Of a stretch of 64,000 nucleotides of DNA, positions 12,301 to 27,300 are shown piece by piece (the stretch's first letter is position 1; every line of letters starts with the position of its first letter). Below the pieces are notes generated by a model, which saw only the letters and a program-made list of their open reading frames with translations, made no database searches and had not been told where the DNA came from. The translations under genes and the position numbers were made by a program. Source of the stretch: Ichthyophis bannanicus (taxonomy: Eukaryota; Chordata; Amphibia; Gymnophiona; Ichthyophiidae); assembly GCA_033557465.1 (NCBI GenBank), contig CM066048.1, positions 13,244,305 through 13,308,304 of the forward strand, in the 5' to 3' direction.

Positions 12301-15300
12301 GACAACAGGAAGTGTCCAGACTTGTGCGATCTCTGATACCCGTGTCGATCGCTGTTTCTCTGCCTGTTTGGTTCCCTATGTGATTAATATTGCCCTGTGT
12401 AGTCAGCATTGCCCTGGACGATTACAGTTGCAGCGTGTGACCGGCTGCCTGAATTTATTCATTTATTTATTTAACAGGCTTTCTATACCACTTTATCCTG
12501 CAGTCAAAGTGGTTTACATTAAAACTCAGCAACAGCTTACAAAAAACAAGGAGGGGTAAGGGCTAGTACATGAACATTAGAAATAGCAACTTATATGCAT
12601 AACGTAATACCATGGTGAGAAAGGGGGGGGGGGGGTTTAACAGAGCTAGCATAGGAAGGTGCGAGGCGGGCGGGGGAAGGGAGCCGGATGGTGTGGACAG
12701 ATTGAGTTGCGCTACGTGAAATGATCACGATTGCACTGTGCACCATTTAATTCATTGCCGATCTACCACTTGCTAATTTCATCTCAAAACAGTTTACAAT
12801 GAAAACCAACAGCATAATATCCCTTACAGAGAGAAAGACGGCAGAGTCTTGCATGTTTGCGGGCCCAGTGCCATCAACCAACTGTCAAGTGGCCCAATCA
12901 GCGATATGAATCAAATCCTTGAGCTAGAGCTCTTTGGTTCAGACACTTGCCCAATCAGCCTTAAAAGAAGCAGAAGCGTTTCCTAGCCAGAAGGCAGTAC
13001 GATGTGTCACCTCAAACCTGATTCTTCCAGAACTTGGAACCACTAAGAGATCACTCGGAGTGGATCTAAGTGAGTGAAGAAGGGAATAAAGAATAAGCAG
13101 ACTAGTGGTAAAGGCAGGGGACCACAGTCGAGTACCCAGTGAGCAGTGGCCACAATTTTAAACTGAATCTGAAAACGAATGGGCCATCAGTGTGCTGTTT
13201 GTACCAGAGAGGTGTCAGGATCAGCTTCTTAGCCCTCAGAAAGTGATCACAGTCTTCTAAATACCTGGAGGTGCTGAACTAAAGAACGTTTTGTGCCTTG
13301 GTACAGGGCATTTAAATAATGAAGATAGTTTAGAATAAGCAGTGGAAAGGTATCTGAGAGGTGGAAGTTGCTCTGGGCTACATCTCACACAGCCTCTGAT
13401 GTCTCTCTCCTGCAGGAACCAGCCCTCACGTAGTAACGAATGTCTCAGCAGCACCCTTGGTGGCTGCAGTAAATGTCTCCTGGGTGCCAGGGTTCGATGG
13501 CGGCTATCTTCAGAGGTTCAGCGTTTGGTATGCACCCATGTGAGTCTTTATCATTGCTCCCCACTGGCCATGTGTCCTTCCTGTCTTAACTCTTTTATTG
13601 GTGTTACAATTTCTTTATTTTTCTCCTCTTATTTTTCTCATTCGCTTTTCTTCTGTTTTTTTTTTTTTGTGTTTGTCTGACACTCTCTCCTTGTCCCTAT
13701 GCTTTACCCCTCCACATTTCTCTCTCTGTCTCTCCTGCCTTTCTGTATAATAAAAATGCTCTGCTCCACAGGGTAAAGCGTCTGAACCGGGCATATCACA
13801 GCTGGATCACTCTGACTGTGCCCGTGGGGGATGGGCATCTCCTGGTGGAGAACCTACAGCACGACATTGGCTACCAATTCAGTGTTCTGTCTCAGAACAA
13901 GCTGGGGAGCGGCCCATTCAGTGAGATAGTGACTGCCTACCCTCTCAGTAAGTCCTGTTCTTTGAGAGAAAGTGGCCGAGCTAATCAGCTGAGAACTCTG
14001 TGTCTCCCTATCCATCCTCTGAGCCCTCCAGCTGTAGAGATTGACAGCTCTTCATCTTACTGTAGTTTTATATTTTTTCCAGTGCTTCTCTGGTTTTGCA
14101 TGATATTTGTACATGTTTTATAATAAAATAAATTTATTCCTGGGTGATGCAGGTATTCCATTGACCACCTTGATCCCAGAAATGTCCAACATTGATCCTC
14201 GTCGCCTCCTGTCTCCTCCTCGCTTCCTAACTGCTAACGAGACCTCCCGAGGTGTAATCCTGCACTGGGAGCCACCTGTGCGAAGCCCCGGGGCCCTCTC
14301 TGGCTATGCTCTGGAATTTCGTCAGGCCGAGGAGGGCTGGGAATTGCTGGGAGTCTCTATCTCAGGGTCCGAGACACGGCTGCTTGTGCCAGGGCTCATG
14401 AAGGTAAGAACGGGCCATCGGCATCAGGCAGTCCCATGTGCACAGTTTGGTACTGGCAGCTAACGCCGCTGCCAAAACCAAGAGACATTAACTACCGCCT
14501 TCCATAAGGGATTTTTATAAAGAGTCAAACAAAAGGGCTAAGGTTTGTGAATGGACCAAAAAGAGCATGTGACCACGTTTGAGCATCTTGCACTGCGGGC
14601 ATCACCATACTGGGTTGGACTGATGGTCCATCAAGCCCAGAATCCTCTTTCCAAAAGTGGCAAATGAACTTAATTATGTACTGAGAGAAAAATATTTTCT
14701 CCTATTTGTTTTAAATATACTACTTTCTATCTTCATGGTGTGTGTCCCCTAGTCTTTGTGCTTTCTGAAAGAGTAAACAGTCGACTCCACACGTTATTTT
14801 ATAGACCTCTGTTATATCTCCCCTTGGCCATCTTCTCCAAGCTCCCTTAGAGCGATGCAGAGGCATTATGATGTCATCCTTTGTTTTATTCTCGATATTA
14901 CTTTCCTAAAGTTTCTTAACAATTTGTTGGCTTTTTTGGCCTCCACTGCACACGGAAAAGAAGATTTCCTTGTGTCGTCCACATGTTAGAGGGATTTTTT
15001 AAACCTAAATGACCCTAACAAAAGGGGTTTTGATAAGGGTTGGGCCAGGAGTCTTCCATCTGAGGAAGGTGAAGTGAAGGTGGAGAGCAGGAAAAGTTAA
15101 AAAGAGAATATAGATTAGCTAAGAGCTTCTTATCCCTTAATACTCCCAGTAACAGCTGCGGGATGGAGGTGCAGCTAAAAACATCAACCAGGTTCTTTCC
15201 ACACAGTGACACTATCCTTTCCCTCCCCTCCCCTCCCAACTCTCTGCCTCACCTCATTCCCCTCCCTCCTTTTTTTGCTCCTTTTCCCGTCTCTCTGGTC

Positions 15301-18300
15301 TACAGGATTCCTCCTACGAGTTTCGCCTGGTGGCCTTTTCCAGTGATTATATCAGTGATCCCAGTAACTCTGTGAACATCTCTACAAGCGGTGAGGAATC
15401 TATGGTCTGCCTGCCTGACCTGACGTCAATGGAGTGCAGGACGTGTAGCTAGGATGCATCTAACACAACGCAGCCTGTCAAATTTGCATCCTATATGTTT
15501 AAACCTGCTTTCACTTGATCTAATAATGAGGATAGCTTCCTTTAAGTGCTTTGTTTAGTGTATGTTTTAACTGTTCTTTTTTCGGGAACAAGCAGGAAGT
15601 CAGTCCTCAGAAATGGGTGACGGCGCCAGCGGAACCTGCACGGGTCCATTCCCAAGCTTTCACAGAAAACCTTTGAGAATTACACTGCACATGCGCAGTC
15701 ATCTTCCCACCCAAGGGTGCTATCTTATCTTAACCTTCTTTTTTCCGTGGAGCCCTGCAGATGTACTGTCTGTGCCCCCAGTCAAAGTCAATTTTTTTCT
15801 ACCCTTTTTCTTCATGATTTTCACCAGATTGGTTACAATCACCTTTCAGCCACCTGAGTCCACCACTTTGGTGTCGTGTTTTTCCTTTACTTTTTCAACA
15901 CGTGGGTCTTTGCTCACAGCCTAGCTAATCGAGACCTCCGAGTTTGACCTCGGGGGTGCTGTCTTTCCTGTTATGGCCTCAATCAGTGGTTTCAAATAAT
16001 GTGGCAAGTGCCCCCGCACTATGTCCATCACTGACTGCCATAATTGATGCATAAAATGCCTCAGGGCGGACCACATATATCTACCTGCCTGCTCTGCCAA
16101 CAGATGTCGGCGGAGACCCTGAAGGATCATAAAAAGAAGCAGGGGGGAGCTGTTTGGATCAAAGTCTGCCTTGGAACCGGCCTTGGGGGTGGAACCCCTG
16201 CACTTAGAGCCGGTGTCCAACGACTCATTGTCGTGCACTCGGGCTTGTTCCGAACCCCGGGGTTGTGGAACCTCGGACCGGGGATCATCCTCTGAAGATT
16301 TTCCCCGTGGGTCTAGGACATCATGGAAGCCAAAGACGAGGTCCTATCCCAGACCGGCAGGTAAAACCTCCAACACCCGGCCTCAGAGTCCTCGACCCAA
16401 CGCCAACAGTGATGGCCGCGAGTGGCTTTCCAAGCAGTCCAGGTGGGAGGAGACTCCCACTGCGTCGGGAGATTTGGTCAGGTCCATGGATGTCATCACC
16501 ACCAGTGATTCCCCGACAAGAGACTCTGCTCCGAGCTCGATGACCTCAAAATCTGTGCCAGCTGCTGTGGAACCAACTTACATCAAGGCCAGGATGGCGA
16601 CCCTGGAATAAAAAGCCAGAAGATGCACTCCTCGGTGCCCCCCAGTTTGGAAGGCATGCATTATCGATGCCTTTGGCAGAAAGTGTTAACAAGGTTCTCC
16701 TGGAACAAGCAGGAAGTCAGTCCTCACATATGGGTGACATTGGCACAGATGCAGAAAGTATTCCCCCTGCAGGAAGCATTCCCCCTGCTTTCAAAGAAAG
16801 CCTTTGGGAGATGCCACCATACATGTGTGGTCCCCTTCCCGCCCAAAGGTGCCATCTTGCTCAGTCTCCTTTTTTCCGCGGAGCCCTTTCAGACATTGTC
16901 TGGCGTGTCCCTGGAAAAAGTTGATTTTTTTTCTCTCCGAGTTTCATACTCACCTCCGGTATCACACCGGTACTCTTCTCACCTACCAACCTCATTGCCT
17001 TGGCGTCGAGTTCGATCTATTTTTGTAGTTTTCATTCTTTTCTAGGCGTCTTCATGCCATTTTTCTCCCACTGGCAGCCCAGAGAGTCTTCGACCTCACA
17101 GGGGTACTTTTTCCCCCCATGGCTACAAATGGCTTTAAGAAGTGTGATCGGTGCTCTAAAATTATGTTTTTGACCCACACACACGACTTCTGTTTCCGCT
17201 GCCTTGGGCCAGACCATGACCCGGCAGCTTGTGGTCTCTACAAGAGGATGTCCAGTAAGGCCCTCAAGAGCAGCCAGCAGCAGCATGATAAGTTTTTCCC
17301 CGAATCCCCGGTGCCTCCGAAGGCCAGGGCCTCGTCTGAGGCCCCGACATCTTGGGCGGAACCTTTCGAACCCGATCCTCATCGTGAGTCCTCTGAAATG
17401 GGGTCTCCCTCGAGGGAACCCAGGAAGAAGAAGAAACCCTCGAAGATGGCATCCTTGGATGGTTCTAACCGGCCGGGTGCTCCCCAGCCTGGTCCAGTAG
17501 TCTGAGACATCCATCTGAGGCATCTGAGAGGTCCCCCGAAAGGATCCGACTGCAGACCGGCCTCGGTTCCCAGACACCATCCTTGTCGAGGATTCCCCTT
17601 CGGGGGAGCTGGCAGCAGGCCCTAGTCCCTCGGAGCCTCTTTATTTATTTATTTATTTACATTCTCTTATATACCGCGCTATTCTGCATCAGTGCGGTTT
17701 ACATTGAACAAACTGAAATTACATTGAACATGGCATTATAACTTGGAGAAAACTATGTTACAGGGAACATGGGCTATGGAGGGTTAAGTGGCTTGCCCAA
17801 GACCACAAGGAGCACCTGTGGGACTAGAAACCCCAGTCCTTCCGACCCAAGGTTGCTGTCCTCTAGTGGGATTTGAATTTCCGGCCTGAAGTACCTTGCC
17901 CCAACCACTAGGCCACTCCTCCAGATGGCGGCTCTGGAGTTCAGTTTGTCTGCCTTCATAGACCAGCAGCAGGAGCTGTTGTCCGGCATGACCGGTTCAT
18001 CCGCCCCAACCACCGGGCCCGTGACATCAAAGATGTCCCTGGAGGCCAAGCTGATCCTCGAGGTCCTTTGGCCTTGAGTCGATCCTTGTCCAAGGTCGTG
18101 ATCAGAGTCCCGCTCATCGGGACCGCAGTCATCCCCGGCAAGTATACTGGCCACAGGGCATCTGGGGCCCCGAGGCCCGCAGAGCAGCCCTCCTACAAGT
18201 CCGAGGAACCCTTGCAGCGGTTCAAGAACCTGGCCAAGACAGTCCGTGAGTGCTCCAAATTCATGTCTCAAGTGGCCTATGATGGGTTTGTGTAGTGGCA

Positions 18301-21300
18301 GCTGGCATCGGTGCACGATGCCCAGCTTGGCTACAGTCGTCCGACCTCGAGCAGTGGGTTCAGGACAAACTGATTGATGTCCCCTGCCAAGGAGAGAACC
18401 TCTTTGGCAAACCCATGACCAACAAGGCAGCTGAGCTGGAGACTGAGTTCATGACGAGGACCAGGCTCTCCAAAAAGACCACTGCCCCTCCCCCATGGAA
18501 AGGCTCGGGCAAAAAGTCCTTTCACCCGAGGAAGGGAGCTGCTTACAGAAACCACCCACCTTATCAGGCCTCCCCAGCTTCCCAACAGGGTCAGCAGGCC
18601 AAGAGACATGAGCATGGCCCGTATAAGCAGAAAGCTCCAAAACCCCAGGCATCAGCGCAGACCCAACCAGGGGGGAGTTTTTTACTCCTTGAGCATAGCC
18701 TGTCTGCCCCATGGAGATCAGCAGCCCACAGGGGGACGTCTGGCCCTCTATGCCCAGCGGTGGGTGACTATCACCACCGACTCCTGGGCACTTCGGGTAG
18801 TCAGGGAGGGTTACCTCCTCCATCTGACTCAGACACCTCCCCCTTATTTCCCAGGAGAACCCCTCAGGTCTCCCCTCCACCGGGACCTTCGTCTGAAGGA
18901 GACGGCAGGTCTTCTTGAGGACAAAGCAGTGGGACTGGTGCCCCACCATCTCAAGGGCAAAGGGTTCTACTCCAAGTACTTCCTTGTGCCAAAAAGGACA
19001 TGGGACCTAAGGCCCATCCTCGACCTGTGCAACCTCAACAAATTCCTGGTGAGGGAGAAGCTCAAGATGCTCTCCCTTGGAACATTGCTGCCCTACCTCC
19101 AGCAGGGAGGTTGGCTATGCTCCTTAGACCTCAAGGATGCTTATACCTACATCCTCCTTCATCCCAACCACAGGCAGTATCTGCGGTTCGTAGTGGGGGG
19201 CAGGCATTTTCAGTGCAGTGTGCTTCCCTTCGGCTTGGCCTCTGCCCAAGGGTCTTTACAAAATGCCTGGCAGTCGTGGCCGCCTTCCTCCGTCTCCAGG
19301 GGGTTCTTCATCTTTCCTTACCTGGACAGCTGGCTCATAAAGGGAGGCATGGCCTCAGAGGTGCAGCAGGCCACCTCACGCACCATCCAGGTTCTGCAAC
19401 ACTTGGGGTTTGTCATAAACTACTCCAAGTCTCACCTCCTTCCGACACAGTGTCTGGAGTTCATCGGGGCAAAGATCGACACTCTTCAGTCAAAGGCATT
19501 CTTGCCCAGGGACCAGGCCAACCATCTCAGGACTCTGGCTCGGGACATTCAGTGCCGTCCCTCAGTGCCTGCTCGGCTTTTTCTGCGCCTCCTCAGGCAC
19601 ATGGCCTCCACAGTCCATGTCACCCCTGACGCTTGCCTCCACATGAGGGCGGCGCAGTGGTATCTCCGGGACCAGTGGTTTCAAGCCATGGGACGCCTCA
19701 GAAACAGAGTCTCTGTGACCTGTCAACTGGCGGACTCTCTGGTCTGGTGGCAGTCTCTCCATCATCTCGAGACGGGCATGCCTTTTTAGGACCCAAGCCC
19801 CTCGAGGGTTCTCACCACAGATGCCTCCCTGCTCAGCTGGGGAGCCCACTGCAGAGATTTCCGCATCCAGGGCTACTGGTCACCAAATGAGAGCACTCTG
19901 CAGATCAACCTCATAGAGCTCCGAGCCTTACACCTAGCCCTGTGAGTCTTCTGTCACCACCTGCGTCACTAGCCGGTGCTAGTCCAGATGGACAGCCAGG
20001 TGGCAATGTTCTACCTGAACAAACGGGGGGGCATTGGGTCTCGTACCCTTTGTCAGGAGACACTGGTCCTCTGCTCATACACAATCCAACAGGGTATCCT
20101 CCTGCAGACAGTGTACCTGGCAGACCAGGACAACCTTCTGGCCGACAACCTCCAGCCTCTCGAGTGTCAGCTGGACCCCAGGGTAGCCAGTCAGCTCTTC
20201 CAGCTCTGGGTGGAATCTGTGATGGACCTGTTCGCCAGCCCAGACGACTTTCAGTTGCCCCGCTTCTGTTCCCGGCAGGCCCACCCCTCCAGGTTGGCAG
20301 CAGACGCATTCCTTGTCTCATGGTTGGAAGGTCTCATGTACGTCTTACCTCCTATGCTGCTGATTGCCAAGACCTTGCTCAGGACCCTCCGCGACAGGGC
20401 ATTGCTCATCCTGATAGCTCCCCAGTGGCCCAGGCAACCGTGGTTTCCGCTCTCCTCCAGTTGACTGTGGAGACCCCCTTCCCTTGGGGACCACCCCAGG
20501 ACTCCTATCTCAGGAGGGGGGCTCTCTCCTGCACCCCAACCTGGGGTCCCTGTTGCTGACAGCATGGCTGCTGAGAGGGTGACTCTGGCCCCTTTCAACC
20601 TTCCGATTGAGGTGGAAGACATTCTGCTGGCCTCTCGCAAGGCCTCTACCCAAAAGGCTTACGCCCTCAAATGGCGCAGGTTCTCGGTTTGGTGCACCAA
20701 GTAAGGGACTGACCCTTTCTCCTGCCCAGTGGCGCTGGTGTTACAGTACCTTCTCCACCTCTCTAAATTTGGGTTCAAGTCCAACTCCGTCCGAGTGCAC
20801 CTTAGTAACCCGTTTTCTTCGGGGCCTGCTCTTATCGAACCCCCTGTTCACCCTCCAGCAACCGAATGGGACCTCAGCATGGTCTTGGGGCAGCTCACTC
20901 GCCTACCCTTTGAGCCTTTGGCTACCTGCCACTTTCGCTACTTCTCTTGGAAGGTGGCTTTTCTGGTCGTGCTTATCTCTGCTCGCAGAGTTAGCAAGCT
21001 TCAAGCCCTTGTGGTGGAGGCACCCTATACCAAGTTCTACAAGAATAGAGTGGTGCTTCGCACGCACCCCAAATTCCTGCCGAAGGTAGTATCGTCCTTC
21101 CATCTCAACCAGGAAGTGGTGCTCCCTACCTTCTTTCCAAGACCTCACTCCATTTGGGGAAGACGGTCCTTCACACCTTGGACTGTAAGAGGGCTTTGTC
21201 CTGCTAAATCCAGCACACTCAGGGCCACTGCAAAGCTTCTCAGCTTTTCATCTCCTACGACCTCAGTAGGCTGGGGGAGACAGTGACCAAGCATACGCTG

Positions 21301-24300
21301 TCCACCTGGATGGCGGACTGTATCGCCCTCACCTATGATCAGGCGGGGCTCCCGCTGGAAGGTAGAGTCACGGCACACCGTGTCAGGGCCAGGCCATGGC
21401 GACCTCGGTGGAAAACTTGTGCTCTGTTCTGATGGTGGACATCTGCCGGGCCGCCACCTGGTCTTCAGTCCGTACCTTCACAGCCCATTACTGCCTGGAA
21501 AGAGAGTCCCAGTGGGACAGTGCCTTCAGCCAGGCTATGCTCCGTAACCTTTTTGGGGTTTAGGCAACTCCTACCTTCCGACCTTTCTGTGTTCAGGCTA
21601 CCGGAGTGCTGGTTTCATCGGACACAGGTGTCCTACTGTGGTCTGTGGACACGGACTAAATTGCTGTTGCTTCCGGCTCCCCGTAAGGGAGCCCCTATTT
21701 TTGCTATGGGCTTTTGGTAGCCTGTAGCTGGGGAGTCCCATAAGTGAGGACTGACTTTTTGCTTGTTCCAAAAAAAAGCATAGTTACTCACCTGTAACAG
21801 GGGTTCTCCAGGGATAGCAGGAATCAGTCCTCACAACCCTCCCTCCTCCCCTTGGAGTTGCTCCTTTACCATCTTTTATTTTTGCCGTCTTCTAGCTATG
21901 TCATCTGACTGAGCAAGATGACACCCTTGGGCGGAAAGGGGACCACATATGCATGGTGGCATCTCCCAAAGGCTCTCTTTGAAAGCTGAGGGGGATGCTT
22001 CCATGAGGGCTCCGTTGGTGCCAACGTCACCCATATGTGAGAACTGATTCCTGCTGTCTCTGGAGAACACCTGTTACAGGTGAGTAACTACGCTTTCCAT
22101 GCTCACAGCCCAGATTCAGGCATACCTGCTGTACAAGGGCATATACCTGAGAAATCTGGCAAAGGAGCTTGCTGGGTTTTTGTCTGGATTGGCAGGTGAA
22201 CCACTTGAGTGCTTCAGGACCCTAGTCTCCTCGGTCAAAGAATGCACCAAGTTTCAAACTCGAGCCGCCTTCTATGGCTTCGAGTCGGTGGCTGTGGTGG
22301 GCATTATTGCCCACCGCCTCACTTGGCTGCAGTCCTCTGATTTGGAGCAATGGGTGCAGGACAAGCTGGCTGATGTCCCTTGCCAGAGAGAGAATCTCTT
22401 TGGCAAGCCCATGACAGAGAAGGCAGCCAAGCTGGAGACTGAATTCCTGACAAGGACTAGGTTGTCTAGGAAGACCGCTGACTCTTCCCTGTCAGAAGGC
22501 TTCAGGGAAAAAGCCGTTCCACCCAAAGACTAAAAAGGCTTACGGGAAATACCCCCAGTTTCTGGTTTGTCAGGCTCCCCAACAGGGACAGCAAACCAAG
22601 GGCCAGGGGCATGGCCCTTGTAAGCAAAAGACCCCCAAGCCCCAAACAGTGCCCTAGCCGCAGCCTGGAGGGAGCGGGCTTTTGACTCCTTGGGCATAGC
22701 CTCCCTCCCCCAGGAGGTAACAGGAAGGGTGACTGGTCCACTTTGCGCACCTCTGTGCGGACATCACTACAGATGCCTGGGTGCTGCAGGTAGTCCAGGA
22801 GGGGACCTCCTTCACATTGTCCAACTGCCTCCTCCCTTCTTCCCAGGGGAATTTTCCATGGATTCCTTGCACAGGGATCTCCTTCAGAGGGAGCTCACGT
22901 CTCTGCTTGAGGATCAAGCTGTAGAACCCATTCCCCAGCCTCTTTGAGGAAAGGGGTTCTACTCCTGCTACTTTCTTGTGGCCAAGAAGACAGTGGGCTT
23001 CAGGCCCATCCTAGATCTGTGGGACCTCTACCGCTTCCTGGTCAAGGAAAAGTTCAAAATGGTATCCCTTGGAACCTTGATGCCTTACCTCCTGTGGGGA
23101 GATTGGCTATGCTCCTTGGATCTCAAAGATGCCTACACCCACATCCTGATCCATCCAAAGCACCGGCAGTACCTCCGTTTCATCGTTGGAGGCCACCACT
23201 ATCAATACAGGGTGCTTCCCTTTGGCCTCAGTTCCTCGGGTATTCACCAAATGCCTGGCAGTCGTTGTCATCCGCCTCCGTCTTCTAGGGGTCTTTGTCT
23301 TCCCCTACCTGGACGGCTGGCTTATCAAGGCAGGCTCACAGGAGGAGGTGCACCTCACAGCTCATTGCACCATAGGGCTACTGCAATGTTCCCTCTAATT
23401 TTCTGTAGGCTGTGTGCGCATAAAATATCAGCTGTGCAACTTTTGAAGGAAGGTTAACTTTTTGTGCGCCACATAACGACACTCGGAGTTATATACTTTA
23501 AAATTTGACTACACATCAGAATACAGTATGTACACCACATTGATTGCACTAGAAAATATTGTAGAACTTGTGAAAACCATAAATATACAAAAACTTTTAA
23601 ATTTTAAGACGTCTGTGTTGTTTTCTATCAGAACCAGAACCGTAATTTTTGTGCACTCTGTTGTAAAGTATGTGCGCTCGCTCAGCGAGGTGTGTGCGCG
23701 CGCACATGCGCACAGCTTAGAGGGAACAGTGGGCTACTGCAGCTTCTAGGGTTTGTGATCAACTTCCTGAAGTCACACCTACTTCTGACCTAGCACTTAG
23801 AGTTCACAGGTGCCCTCCAGGACTCCACCCAGGCAAGCGCCTTCTTCCCGCAGGATTGTGCGCTGCACCTTTCTGCCCTGGCCAAGGAAGTACAGGGCTG
23901 CTTGGTGGTGATGGCACGACAAATGCTACGCCTGATGGAGCACATGGCTTCGTCCACTTCACTCCCTTGGCCGACTTCCAAATGTGGCAGGCCCAGTGGA
24001 CACTCAGCTCCCTGTGGACCCAGGCTTCTGGCCACTTGGAGGACAAGATTCTGGGTATGCTGGCCCTTGCGGCATCCCTTACCTGGTGGCAGAGACCCCA
24101 CAACCTTGAGGCCAGCCTACTCTTTAGGAACAGTATGTTGTAACGATAGATGTGTCAAAGCTGGGCTGGGGAGCCCACTGCGATCATCTGCAATCATAGG
24201 GCCCATAGTCGGCAGTGGAGAGTGCCCTTCAGATCAACCTGCTGGAACTCAGAGTGGCCTACATTGCCCTCCGGGTGTTTCAGGACCATCTGACGGGGCA

Positions 24301-27300
24301 GGTGGTTCAAGTCCAGATGGACAACCAGATAGCGATATTACTACCTCAACAAGCAGGTGGGGGCATGGGGTCAGACCACCTCTGCTGGGAAGCCGTTTGT
24401 CTGTGGAACTTCACTGTGGGAGACAGATCTCCCTTCGGGCGGTTTACCTGCTGGGCCTGGACAATGTAATCGCAGACCGCCTGAATCGGGTCCTTCAGCC
24501 CCACAAGTAGCGACTCAACTCGGAGGTGCTCATTGTGGTCTTCCGATGCTGGGGAAACCTGGAGATAGATCTCTTTTCCATCCCAGAGAACACGCAACTG
24601 CCATGCTTCTGCTCTCGAAGACCAGCCCGGGGGCCTCCTATATGCGTTCCCGCCTACATCTCTGGTTCCCTGGACTCTCCTCAAGATTCAAGCGGAGGCG
24701 GTCTCCGTTATCCTCATCGCTCCCAAGTGACCCAGGCAACCGTGGTTCCTCTTGCTCCTGCAGCTGTCCCGGAGAAACTCATTGCCACTAGGGAGCTCCC
24801 CGGACCTACTGACAAAGGAGAATAGGATGCTGCCCCATCCAAACCCCCCATTCCTCACCCGGACGAGATTAGCCATAGTGCACCTTCGTTCTTGCAGGAG
24901 GTGGATGATGTCCTGATGGCTTCGCAAGGATTCCACACGTCGAATGTATGCCTTTAAGTGGCACAGGTTCTCTGCCTGATGCATGGATGGAGGATGTAAC
25001 CTTGCTCAGCGCAAGATACCGTGCAGTATCTTTAGCATCTTTCCAGAGCTGGCCTGATGTCCAGCACGGTCAGAGTGCACCTTATTGCCATTTCAGCACA
25101 CCACCATCCCATAGTCAGACTGGCCGTTTCGGTGCACCCTCTGGTAGGTTGTTTCATGAAGGGACTCCTCCTGTCCGTCTCTTACCGGTGGCATAGGACC
25201 TTAATTTGGTGCTGGGGAAGCTTATGGCTCCCCACCCTTTGAACCCTTGGCCATGTGCCATCTCAAGTAGTTTGTTTATTTATTTAAAAGGATTTCTATA
25301 CCACCTTCTCCTGCAATCAAGGCGGTCTACACTGCAAACAATCGAAGAATACTGACTTTTTGTGTGTGCATGCAGTGATAACCAGTGAATGCGTGTATGT
25401 GTGCAGGGTAGCATTGATTTGTGATGGGCTATTTACAGCGTGCGGTATTTTACAATACTATTGTACATGAATGATAAGGGAGGGGGGTTGGTCTATAGTT
25501 CTGGTTGGCGGGCAGGTTATGTGACGTCACCGTAGTATTCGATGAAGAGGGTCGTCTTGAGCTGTTTCCGAAAGTCCTTGATGTCTGTTGTCAATCGTAG
25601 GTCATCAGGGAGGGTGTTCCAAATTGCAGGTGCAGCCAGCAATAGAGCTCATTTTGCTGTGTCCTTGCATACCTTGGTGAAGTCTTTTGGTGTATTGATG
25701 AGGTTGGAGGTGCCTCTCCTCCTCGGTCTTGTGCTGCTGTCGGATTGTATGAGTGGTTGTAGGCTGAGTGCTGAGGTCTGATTTTGAATATGTTTATGAC
25801 TGTCTTATATCTGATGCGGGAGCTGATTGGGAGCCAGTGCAGATTTTTTAGAATGGGGGTGCTATGAACTTGTCTTGATGAGCCAGATATTATGCGTGCT
25901 GCTGTGTTTTGAGCCATTTGCAGTGGCCTGAGTGTCTGCTTTGTTAGGCCAAGATAGATTGGGTTGCAGAAGTCTAGGATTGGAGTTATTAGTCCCTGAC
26001 AGACTGTGCGGAAGTGTTCCTGAGAGAGGAGGGGCTTGAGGCGTCGGATTAGTCTCATCTTGTGGTACGCATTTTTGGTGGTTCTGCTGATGTGTGATTG
26101 TAGGTTCAGTTCTTTGTCGAGAGTCACTCCAAGGTATTTCACTTCTGGTTTTATGGGTATTGTTGTGTTGTTGATCTTGATGGTGGGTGGAGGGACGAAG
26201 TTGGTGTTTCGGGTGATAAGTGCCTCGGTCTTGCTGTAGTTTATGGTCAGGTTGTTGTCTTGAAACCAATTGGTCATATGCATGAGACAGTCTGTTATTT
26301 TGGTGTAGTCTGGGCTGTCGAGGGGACTGGTGTGTATATCATGATGTCGTCGGCATAGATTGTGTATTGTATTTTGTGTTCTTTCATGATGTTGCAGATC
26401 GGTTGAATGTAGAGATTAAATAATAGCGCCGATAGGGCAGATCCTTGTGGGACACCTTGCTTGACTTTTATGGGTCGGGATGTGTTGGGGCCGACCTTGA
26501 CCTGTATTTGTCTGTCCATTTAGGTATGAGTCAAACCACCTCAGGGTGGATCCGTGAAGTCCAATGTTTTGTAGTCTTGCTAGTAGAGTTCTGTGATCCA
26601 TTGTGTTGAACGCTGATGAGATGTCTATAAAGATCATAAGTATTCCATTCTTGCAGTTGTCTATGAGGTGTATTATGTTGTTAAAGAGGTATAACAGGAG
26701 TGTTTCGACTCCATGGTTGGGGCGGAAACCGTGTTGATTGATGTCCAGTGGTGCATGGTTGTCACTGTGGTCTTGGAGCTGATGCTGTACTGCTTTTTCA
26801 ATAATTTTTGCCAGTAGTGGTATGCTTGAGATGGGTCTGTAAGCAGCTGGGTTGCTCTTGTCCAGTGGGGATTTCTTCGGGATTGGTCTTATTGTAGCTA
26901 GCTTTAGCTGGTTTGGAATGATTCCTTGGGTCAGTGAACTGTGCACCATGTTGTGTATGGTGTGGATGAAGTTTATTTATTTATTTATTTGCGTACAATT
27001 TGTATCCCGCTGCTTCCAGTGATCAGCAGCGGTTACTATACATGGAGGGGTTGGTTGTACTGGCCAGTAATTAGAGGTATGTACACTGCGATTAGGGCGG
27101 GGTGGTATCACACAGCAAAAAGGATTATAGATTTACAGTTGATTGCTGTTAGACTTCACACAAAGTACGAAATATATATATTTAGTTTGTCTTTGTTGCT
27201 TTAATCCAAGTCATTGGGCATGGGTCTGTTAGTGCCGTGCTTGTGTTGAGTACGGTGATGATGTGAGAGCTGCTCTGTGGATGAAAGGTTGTCATGAAAG

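Larger units (their letters stand above)
16690..22098 (+). mobile_element. DIRS element B2, nested in the gag of B1
   Basis: The left end 'ttctcctggaacaagcaggaagtcag' is at 16695, an internal complementary region at 21730-21850, and the right end 'gttacaggtgagtaactacgc' at about 22092. On either side the gag of B1 continues: 'agaaagtgtt' to the left and 'atgctcacagcccag' to the right, which are adjacent in DIRS-A. No target-site duplication is obvious, as expected for a tyrosine-recombinase element. Coding order is gag, RT-RNase H-methyltransferase, recombinase. Confidence 0.9.
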
